NCBI RefSeq assembly: GCF_963678635.1
Contig: NC_087064.1
Span: forward strand, 55,126,338-55,190,337
Direction: 5' to 3'
DNA from: Symsagittifera roscoffensis
Taxonomy: Eukaryota > Xenacoelomorpha > Acoela > Convolutidae
Length of the DNA stretch: 64,000 nt
The position numbers were made by a program, and so were the translations under genes. The notes beneath the pieces were generated by a model. It searched no databases. It saw only the letters and a list, made by a program, of their open reading frames with translations, and had not been told where the DNA came from. Positions 56,998 through 64,000 of the stretch are shown piece by piece; the stretch's first letter is position 1, and each line of letters begins with the position of its first letter.

Positions 56998-59609
56998 CGT
57001 GGGCTAAAAAAATTATTATTTTGAGACTGAAAAGCGGTGGTATGGGGTTGTTCTATAATTTGTTCATAAGTATTTTCATCTTGTGAGTGGTGTGGCATTA
57101 TATGTTGGATGGGACTTTGTGATATGGTTGGTCTAAAATTATTATGTGTTATGGCTAAATTTCGAAAATTACGTGGGACTAGGGATAATGGATGGTTATG
57201 TGGTAGGGGTGGTAACTGTGGTGCTGTTGGTGTTGTGTCTGCATTGTTATGTTCTTCGTCGTATGTGTTCTGTCTTGTTGCTATTTTTGTGTTATATTCT
57301 TTTATTTGTGCGTCTAAAAGAATTTTGTTTATAGATGTAAAAAATATTCCAAAAAATCCTGCAAATAGTATGCGTGCTACACTTGCTTGTCTATTGACTT
57401 GTGTGTGTATAGCACATGTGTTATAGATTCCTTTTAAGAGTGAAAAAAGAAATCCAATAAAGTTAAACATTGCGTATAAAATAGTCAGTTTTTCTAAGAT
57501 GTAGTAGGGCCATCCTAGAAAATCAAGAATTTCATTCTTGAGTGTAACAAAGCTAAAAATATTGATAGGTGATATATCTTGGGGACGGTATTTTTCACCG
57601 TTTAGATATATATAATCTTTAATGTCTTTAAAATATCCGCTATAGTCTTGCGTATAGATGTCTGCAAATCCTGCGGTTTCGGCAAGTTTGCGTAAGTTTT
57701 GGTCAATTGATTGTCTTTGTATTGTGTCCATTTGTGTTAATAATTCCTGGAATTGTTGTGTTCTAATGTGATGCTGAATATCTGATTTTGAGTATATTCC
57801 TATTGATTGTAAGTCTATATTTGGGTTTCGAGCGATAGCGCGAATGCTTTCTGGTGAAAATTTTTTGAGTGATTGCATTAATGTGGGATATGGGGTGAGA
57901 AGGTAATATTTATCTTCATCAGGGTTTAGTTGTACTACGTTGTGGCTATTTTCTGATCCACATGGAACTGCGGTATCCCAGAAATAGGTTCTTCGTGAAA
58001 AAGTGTCAACGAAATGTACTTTATTCTTATAAAAGATAGGGATTCTTTTATAACATCGTTTATCTACAAAAACGTATAGTGGTGATACTTTTTTAGTACA
58101 AGTATAAAACCATAAGATGTTTCCTTCATAGTCTAAAAAATTTGATCTATTTCCTGATAGTAAATATCCTGCGTAGGGTATTTTTAATACTGCTAGTGCA
58201 AGTGATTGTAATATTTGTGTTCTTTCTAATTCGCATAGTTGGTGTAATGTTTCTAATTCGGAGAGTGACATTTCTTGAAAAATTCGGCTAATCGTGTAGT
58301 CTAGTTTCATATCTAAGTGAATATCATAGTGGATATTACCAAAAAATGTACTATTCATTAGTGATAGTTCTTGTAAACGTGTGCTTTGATCGTTTTGGGG
58401 TTTTAAATGTCCACCAGGTTGACCTGTATTCTTTTGAAAATTAACTGATATATATGATGTTCCTTCGTTTAGGGGATGACTTGTGGCGTATGGGTCGACT
58501 TTTATTTTTCCAGTGGTCATGTCGAATCCATTTTCGTATTCAACTAATATTTCAGAGTATTGTGTTTTGTGAAGTGGGTTTCTGTATTTACATGCAAGTT
58601 CTGTTTCTTGATATATTTGAAAACGTGTTAATTTATTTTCTATATTATGAATGTTTCGAAAATTAGAACTTATTTTTCGTAATGGATTTACTTGTTCATA
58701 TGGTATTGATTGTATAAAATATTTTTCGTGAAATTTTATCATACGAGCGTGTATTTTTGCTACTTGAAATGTTGTACATGTGTCTTCGGGGAACCAAACA
58801 ATTGTTGCTTGTGTTCTGGTTGTAGGGTCGCAATAACCTTGGTCGTTTTTACAAGGTAATCTAATTCCTTGATAAATCATTGTGTTGTCTGATAAATCTC
58901 GTGTGAGTTGTATTTTTTCGAGTTGTATTTTCCAATCGAAAAACATTATTTCTTGGTATCCTTTATTTTTTGTGTCTGCTTTGCAGTTTGATGGGTCATT
59001 TATACCAATGTGTGGTATCCAGTGTTTATCGTGCATGTCATAGGTTAATCGTCCGTGTGCGCCGTTCTATGGGTATTTTTCATCTAACTTTATATGTCCT
59101 TGATATCTTTCAAGTTCTGCTTGATGTACAGAATCTGAAAAAACTTGGAAATATACTAAATTTCTATCTGTGTTTTTATTTTTTGTGATGTTTAGTCGGA
59201 GTAACTCGTTTTTACAATCTTCGGGATTGAGATGTAAAAGTCGTTCTATATTACTCTGGTAGAATGATTCATGGTCAAGACGGTTTTTATTTCCGTTTGA
59301 GACTTGTGAACAATGTACTTTCTTTTCAGAAAATGTTGCTGTGAATTTATATCCTATAACTGTAGTTGCTCGGGCTTTTGAATAAAGTGTTGCTATGACA
59401 TTTGTAGTTTCTATGGCTTGGGGTTCTGTTTCGCACTGTGATACTTGATTTATTGCATACTTGTGTAGTGTTTTTTGTTCGTTTTCTTCACAATCGTAAT
59501 GTGTTACTAATAAATCTTGGGGTCCTGTGCGGGGAGAAGGGTTTATGTTTTGATTTGAGATTACTAGAAAAAGGAGTTGGAGAAAAATTAATAATTTTAG
59601 AATATACAT
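56994..59609 (-). pseudogene. env: Envelope-like glycoprotein gene with one in-frame amber codon
   Basis: ATG at 59609 opens 180 codons starting with a signal peptide (MYILKLLIFLQLLFLVIS), up to a TAG at 59067-59069. The same frame then continues 10 codons to an ATG at 59036 and runs 680 codons to a TGA at 56994. The long part holds many Cys (CTKK, DKRCYKRIPIFYKN, VPCGSENS), N-glycosylation sites, a membrane span near residues 518-538 of the second piece (ILYAMFNFIGFLFSLL), another hydrophobic stretch at about 551-572, and a cytoplasmic tail with a PTAP motif. This is the layout of a fusion glycoprotein that would let the element leave and enter cells. Family unassigned; a chuvirus- or other virus-derived Env is possible. 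The single stop may be disabling or read through. Confidence 0.7.
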
Positions 59610-60712
59610 GTGTATGATAATCCTGAGTATGGGTTATAAAATGTGATGTAACCAATTGTCTTTTTGGTATATCTGTCGTATTTATATATTACTTCAGTGG
59701 TTATAAATGGTGGTGGTAGTGATTGAGCTGTTATGTTTGGTGGGTTTAATGGGTAGGGATGTTGAGTAATGTTGTTTAATTTAACTGTGATTTCAAATTT
59801 TAATTGTAAACTGTTTTGTTGGAGTATTTGGATATTGTGATCACGGATATCGTCGTGAATGTCTTGTCGGTATTGTAATCTATTAAGTGCCCAGTTGTGG
59901 AGGCGATTACTTTCTAGATGTTGTCCAAATAATGGTGGAGGGGCTGTAAATGTATTCCAATCTAGTCTTAAAGGGATATTTGTTGATGATTGTTCTCGAT
60001 ATCTGGCGTCGAGATTATTTGGAAAATTTAAGTTAAAAGGTGGTGGTGAAATCTGGCTTATTGATGGTGTTGATGGTAGTGATAATGTTTCTGGTAGTGA
60101 TGAGGATGTTGTTGTATCCGTAGAAATATCTATTGGATCATTGACTAAATTTAATTCACCTTGTGTAAATGAATGTGTTGTCCAATATGGTAGTCGTGAT
60201 GCCTGGTTTGGGGGGTTAAAGGGATTTTCACGTATTTGTTCAGATGTTGGTGTTGAACCTAAGTAATCTGATGGTAGGCTTGAGGTGCTACGTTGTGAAA
60301 GAAGCGTAGGGGTTTCTGGTAATATACCAATGGGGTTTTCTGGAGTGTTTTGTGATGGGGATTGAGGTATATCAAAATGAACTCGGGGAGTTTGAAAATT
60401 CCTGTTTCGTCGAGGATGTATAATTTGTCTATTTATTTCGACTGTATTTTGGTTTTGACTAGGATTTCTTATTCTACTTAATTCTTGTGGTAGTGTTGGG
60501 TATAAGTTATATGTTGGTTCGCTTAGAGGTGCTTGTTGTTGAACTGGTTCTAGTGGTTCTGATAAACGAGCGTGTCGTTCTTCAAAAGTGTATGGGTTAT
60601 CTTGAAAGGAAATTCGTGTAGATGTTTGAGGATTATTGGTAGTTGAAGGTGTTGTTGGGTTATCTTGGGATGATGTCGGTGAAGACTGACTTGGGTGATT
60701 GTTGGTTAGCAA
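59597..60712 (-). CDS. 371-codon ORF without an ATG, upstream of env
   Basis: The frame is open from after a TAA at 60731 and contains no methionine codon; the first near-cognate start is TTG at 60712. It ends 13 bases inside env, in a different frame. Residues 1 to about 240 are rich in S, T, P, N and Q; the rest looks folded (RLHNWALNRLQYRQDIHDDI, then VIYKYDRYTKKTIGYITFYN). LYPTL at 70-74 resembles an ALIX-binding late motif and PPPF/PPPL occur twice. It may be translated from a spliced mRNA, by frameshift, or from a non-AUG codon. No family recognised. The disordered-then-folded layout matches the 602-aa protein, so the two could be related in role. Confidence 0.6.
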   Translation of the reverse strand: MLTNNHPSQSSPTSSQDNPTTPSTTNNPQTSTRISFQDNPYTFEERHARLSEPLEPVQQQAPLSEPTYNLYPTLPQELSRIRNPSQNQNTVEINRQIIHPRRNRNFQTPRVHFDIPQSPSQNTPENPIGILPETPTLLSQRSTSSLPSDYLGSTPTSEQIRENPFNPPNQASRLPYWTTHSFTQGELNLVNDPIDISTDTTTSSSLPETLSLPSTPSISQISPPPFNLNFPNNLDARYREQSSTNIPLRLDWNTFTAPPPLFGQHLESNRLHNWALNRLQYRQDIHDDIRDHNIQILQQNSLQLKFEITVKLNNITQHPYPLNPPNITAQSLPPPFITTEVIYKYDRYTKKTIGYITFYNPYSGLSYTCIF

Positions 60713-60765
60713 TTTTTGATGGTTTTTTATTTATTTTTTTAGTGAAAAAATTTATGTTTATTATA
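60713..60765. other. Short T-rich spacer
   Basis: 53 bp between the 53-aa ORF and the 371-codon ORF; A-rich on the coding strand with a stop in frame with the 371-codon ORF at 60731-60733. Confidence 0.5.
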
Positions 60766-60927
60766 TTATTCTTCTAGAAAAAGAATTAGGAGGATTGTTG
60801 CTAGGGCGAATGTGATGATTGCTTTCTTTATACATTTGCATATTGTCAAGATGAGGGATGATAAAAATGTTATAAAAATTACAAATAGTAGAAAAATATC
60901 AGTTCTACTAAAAATAGTTCGTATCAT
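60766..60927 (-). CDS. 53-aa two-span membrane protein
   Basis: ATG at 60927, TAA at 60766-60768. The translation has two hydrophobic helices (DIFLLFVIFITFLSSLIL at about 10-27 and AIITFALATILLILFL at about 36-51) separated by a short CKCIKK loop, and ends in EE. The arrangement is that of a tiny hairpin membrane protein, like viroporins, but small size makes it only a candidate. It starts 11 bases after the stop of the 71-aa ORF, and both lie in the same order and strand as the flanking genes. Confidence 0.45.
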   Translation of the reverse strand: MIRTIFSRTDIFLLFVIFITFLSSLILTICKCIKKAIITFALATILLILFLEE

Positions 60928-60938
60928 TTAGACAAGTT

Positions 60939-61154
60939 TTATAAATCGTACCTGTGGATATAATCAAGGGTTTTTGAAAGTTGGAGAAATAGTTCGAATA
61001 TAGTGTAGAAAATTAAAAAAATATTACAAAAAATGATTAAGAGTATTAGAAAAGATTCAAGGATATCAAAAAGAAATATTATGAAAGTTTCAAGTATCGT
61101 AAAAAATTGTTTGAGGTTTGTGATAATTTTAGTGACTGTTTGGTAGAAGAGCAT
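60939..61154 (-). CDS. 71-aa hydrophobic protein
   Basis: ATG at 61154 in the context TTAAATG. Nearly the whole length is hydrophobic with regularly spaced F, L and I (ETFIIFLFDILESFLILLII, then FCNIFLIFYTIFELFLQL), which suggests one long or two adjacent membrane helices; the ends carry K, D and R. Placed between integrase and the 53-aa ORF. Function unknown; low-complexity AT-rich DNA can also give such frames, so the confidence is moderate. Confidence 0.4.
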   Translation of the reverse strand: MLFYQTVTKIITNLKQFFTILETFIIFLFDILESFLILLIIFCNIFLIFYTIFELFLQLSKTLDYIHRYDL

Positions 61155-61747
61155 TTAAGAAATGACTTCGTGATTGAATATTTTTTGTTGTTTGGGGCAA
61201 TTTTCAAGTGTGGTCGGATTATTTATTAGTTTTTTGACAAGTGGGTTGAGTTTTGTAAAAAATTGTTGGGGGCAATTTTTATGGTGATCGGGAGGTCTTC
61301 TTTGTCTTTATTTTCATTTGTCAAATGATCTGGGGTATTTTTGAGATTTTTATACTTTAGGCTAAATAAAATGGTCGTTCTTTTACTTTAGGCTAATTTA
61401 ACATATTTGTTTGGGGGATATTTCAGGTCTGAGTTGGGGAAATATTGTTGATCTTTGGTTTATTAGATAAGGGAGGGTTATGATATTATGGTGATATTTA
61501 TTTTAGTTGTCAAGTTGGAGTGGTTTGCTTATTTTTGACCTGGAGGTCGTAGAGTTATAGTTATAGATATGCCTGGAGTTTAATATTTTTCGTCTAGTTG
61601 GTTTGTGTTAAAGTTATAGAAGGTGACGGATTGGATGAATCCTATTGGCTAATTTTGAACTAGAATCGCTGCGTGTTTGTCAGCATGTTATCTTGAAAAT
61701 TGAAAGTGTAAAATGTTTCAGAGGTGCAAAGATTATTAAATGTAGAA
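61155..61747 (-). promoter_or_regulatory. Intergenic region between pol and the accessory/env genes (candidate internal promoter)
   Basis: 593 bp without an ORF inside an otherwise compact element. On the minus strand there is a CCAAT word (61644-61648), a 12-bp repeat TTAGCCTAAAGT in two copies 31 bp apart (61385-61396 and 61354-61365), and TATAAAA (61347-61353) just after the second copy. Complex retroviruses such as foamy viruses have an internal promoter near here for late genes, but position and words alone do not prove one; a splice acceptor region is an alternative. Confidence 0.25.
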
Positions 61748-64000
61748 TTAAGGTTGTTTTTGAAATTCAACTTTCTTTAATATTTTAGATTGTGGGATGA
61801 ATAATTTATAATTTTTACGTGGTTGATTTCTAAGTCGTGAAGACTCTCTATGTTCTGATTTGTCGATTTGTTCTTGGGGTATTATTTGTTCTGTCATTTT
61901 TCTATTTTTTCTTTCTTTTTGAGATGTATTTTGATCTAGATTTTTTGTATTGTTTTTTGTGGTGTTTGATTTTGTATTTTGATTTCCGAGGTGAATATCA
62001 TTTTGTTCCTTTGTTATGTTTTCCGTATGTGGGTCATTTTGAATAACTTTTAAACCTGTAAAAGAATATAATTGAGTTAGTTCGCGGAGTGCGTATTCTT
62101 TTGGATAATAAGGTAATAGGTTATTTCGGTGTTGAACGATTTCTTTTTTATCTGAGTTGGTGATTTTATATGTGACATCAGTGGGTTTTGCAATTATTTG
62201 GTATGGTCCTTTACGAAGGGGTTGTAACTTTTTTGAAATTCCTTTTTGAGTATTAAAATTGGGTATTAAAACAAATGTTCCAATTTTTAAATCGGAGGCT
62301 GGTGTAAAGCGTGAATTTATTTGTTCATTAATATTTTGCCTTTGTAACAATTTTTTTGTTACCTTTTGGTAAATTTCATTGTGTTTTTTATCTCTGTTTA
62401 AAATCCATTCGGTGTGTGTACCGGAGGCTAATTTAAGAATTTGTGGGTGATGAAAATGATCTTCATCGTGTGTATGTAATGGTAGGTTATAACAAATTGA
62501 GTCTTTATTTGGTTGACAATAACCTTGTGCGTTTTTATGAGAGTTTGCTGTAAACATTATTGGTTTGCGTGGCTTTTGGTTAAAAACCATTTCATAAGGT
62601 GACATTCCTAAAGTTGTCGTGATTTGTGAATTATATGCTAAGGGAAATAGTTTTACATCTGCTGACCATTCGGTATATCTTGTATCATTTCCATTGATGA
62701 TACATCTGAGATATTCTTGTAATGAACGGTTCATACCTTCGACTAAGCCGTTTGTCCAAGGTGCGTGAGATGTACGTGGTTTGTGTTTAATGTTATATAA
62801 ATGACATAGTGTGATGATTTCATTATTTATGAATTCTGTACCGTTGTCTGTAACTAAAATTTCTGGTAGTCCGAATTTTGCTATCCAGTGTTCATAGAGT
62901 GTTGTGTAAGCGTAATAAGCGTTACAATGTGGTACTGGGTTAAGTGCTACATAATGTGTAAATGCGTCAACAATTACCATAATGTAGGAGTTTCCTTCGG
63001 ATGAGGGTGAAATTGGTCCTTTGGTATCAAATGAGATACGATGATTAAAGTACAAACTTTGTCCTTTAAAATCTTGTTTTTGTGCTATTTGTTTTTGATT
63101 TGGGTAAGGTTTATTCAGTTGACATACTATACAGTCATTGCATAGTACTTTTATCCAAATTGGTGCATTTGGGAAATAAAAGCTTTGTACAAAATTTGAA
63201 TATGTTTTTTCTGATCCAGAGTGTCCTTTAATATTTTGTGTATGTGAAATATTAAAAGCTATGAGAATCATACTTAAAGGGAGACAGGGAACTGTAGATT
63301 CATTTAGTTTGTTTTCTAGAAGGTCTGTGTTTTCGTTAATTGTTGTATTATTGAATTTTCGAAAATATGGGAGGAGTGTTTTGTTTCCTAGAATAGTTGA
63401 ATCTGCTTTGATAGGTTTAGTTATATATTTGTGCCATGATTTCAGTTGTCGAATTACTGGGTCAAGGTTTTGATATTGTTTCAGTTTTGAAATTGTAATT
63501 GTTTCTGTTGGGGGGAGAAAAATGTTTTCAATTTCTAATTTAGATAAGTGTATTGTATCAAGTGGGTCATGGAGGTCAAAAACTTGATTTATTGTGTATT
63601 TTGAATCGTTTGTTTGTGGTCCTGATAAGTTTATTTTATCAGTTAAATTTTCTTTTTCAATTAGTGGAAAATGGTCTTTTTTAGGCGGGTGTTGTTTTAT
63701 TCTTTTTTGTTGAGTGTTATTTTTTATGCATTGTGAATATGGGATTGGTTTAAAAGTTGATGTTCCAAGTAGATCAACTTCATAGTGATTATTTTGACAA
63801 TCTAAATAAAGTGGGAAATGTTGTAAATTATTTATTTGTGATTGTTCAACGTCAGTTTTTACTGCATATTTGCATTCCAATCGGGGTGATGTTTCATTTT
63901 CTGCAAGGTAGAATTTTATATTTTTGGGTATTTCAACTGTGGTTTTACGTGTAAGTAATTCAGGTGGCGTATTTCGACTTAAGGTGTCTGGTAATGCAAG
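61748..64000 (-). CDS. pol: Pol C-terminal part: RNase H tail and integrase (partial)
   Basis: The frame is open from the window edge to a TAA at 61748 (about 750 codons), so the start lies outside. At the edge the RNase H end PDTLSRNTPPELL is visible. The integrase zinc-binding site is ISHTQNIKGHSG with CNDCIVC. The catalytic core has D in ISFDTKGP, D in VTDNGTEF and E in GLVEGMNR, with exactly 35 residues between the last two. A GPY/F domain (PLRKGPYQIIAKP) and VQHRNNLLPYYPKE follow, then a K-, N-, Q-rich tail of about 110 residues. No stop or frameshift: this gene may be functional. It inserts reverse-transcribed DNA into the genome. The domain order is that of Gypsy-type elements and retroviruses. 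Confidence 0.9.
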   Translation of the reverse strand, partial: LALPDTLSRNTPPELLTRKTTVEIPKNIKFYLAENETSPRLECKYAVKTDVEQSQINNLQHFPLYLDCQNNHYEVDLLGTSTFKPIPYSQCIKNNTQQKRIKQHPPKKDHFPLIEKENLTDKINLSGPQTNDSKYTINQVFDLHDPLDTIHLSKLEIENIFLPPTETITISKLKQYQNLDPVIRQLKSWHKYITKPIKADSTILGNKTLLPYFRKFNNTTINENTDLLENKLNESTVPCLPLSMILIAFNISHTQNIKGHSGSEKTYSNFVQSFYFPNAPIWIKVLCNDCIVCQLNKPYPNQKQIAQKQDFKGQSLYFNHRISFDTKGPISPSSEGNSYIMVIVDAFTHYVALNPVPHCNAYYAYTTLYEHWIAKFGLPEILVTDNGTEFINNEIITLCHLYNIKHKPRTSHAPWTNGLVEGMNRSLQEYLRCIINGNDTRYTEWSADVKLFPLAYNSQITTTLGMSPYEMVFNQKPRKPIMFTANSHKNAQGYCQPNKDSICYNLPLHTHDEDHFHHPQILKLASGTHTEWILNRDKKHNEIYQKVTKKLLQRQNINEQINSRFTPASDLKIGTFVLIPNFNTQKGISKKLQPLRKGPYQIIAKPTDVTYKITNSDKKEIVQHRNNLLPYYPKEYALRELTQLYSFTGLKVIQNDPHTENITKEQNDIHLGNQNTKSNTTKNNTKNLDQNTSQKERKNRKMTEQIIPQEQIDKSEHRESSRLRNQPRKNYKLFIPQSKILKKVEFQKQP

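Larger units (their letters stand above)
55189..64000 (-). mobile_element. Young retrovirus-like LTR element (5' part outside window)
   Basis: A run of large, nearly undamaged minus-strand ORFs in the order pol, two tiny hydrophobic ORFs, 371 codons, envelope-like protein, 602 codons. The coding strand is strongly A/C-rich and G-poor across the whole block, unlike the rest of the window, which marks it as one unit. Integrase with D,D35E and a GPY/F tail places it with Gypsy-type or retrovirus-like elements. The 5' LTR, gag, protease and RT would lie beyond 64000. The left limit is not resolved. Confidence 0.8.

Noticed and set aside
59859..60266. 135-codon plus-strand ORF opposite the 371-codon ORF
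   Set aside because: Antisense shadow of the better-supported minus-strand frame.

Overview
The window looks like a repeat-dominated piece of an invertebrate animal genome. It is AT-rich outside the mobile elements, has two 200-bp runs of N (scaffold gaps) and long CATA/TACA microsatellites, and I could support no intact host gene, rRNA or tRNA. The species cannot be fixed from the sequence. A giant LTR element of this size recalls those reported from planarian flatworms, but nematodes and other invertebrates are also possible.

Layout, left to right. (1) 1-1929: AT-rich DNA with a scaffold gap and a C/G-rich CCTGAAC-type low-complexity block. (2) 1930-35887: a decayed Ty3/Gypsy-order LTR retroelement of about 34 kb with near-900-bp LTRs. 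It has a 2.8-kb leader containing a 16-copy 25-bp tandem repeat, then a broken gag (coiled coil, capsid-like region, CCHC knuckle) and a broken pol (protease, RT, a deleted RNase H, an acidic linker, integrase with D,D35E). A very long broken second coding region follows: coiled coil, an SGNH/GDSL-hydrolase-like domain, unrecognised modules, and a tail amplified into six tandem 2.1-kb units (21173-33978). (3) 36620-45722: a 9.1-kb imperfect inverted repeat (foldback-like) without genes. (4) 45723-52628: gene-free AT-rich DNA, hairpins, a dispersed 175-bp direct repeat and CATA-rich DNA with a 395-bp duplication. (5) 52829-55188: no clear gene; probably the 3' flank or LTR of the next element. 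(6) 55189-64000, minus strand: a much younger retrovirus-like element cut by the window edge. It carries the end of pol (RNase H tail and integrase, intact D,D35E and GPY/F), two tiny hydrophobic ORFs, a 371-codon ORF with no methionine codon, an envelope-like glycoprotein interrupted by one amber codon, and a 602-aa protein of unknown function that overlaps the env stop as ATGA.

The two retroelements differ in age and organisation, but both place a short hydrophobic ORF and large extra genes after integrase. The best candidates for undescribed biology are the post-pol cargo of the giant element (SGNH-like domain plus unrecognised modules, with its amplified tail) and the compact multi-gene block pol-71aa-53aa-371aa-env-602aa of the younger element.
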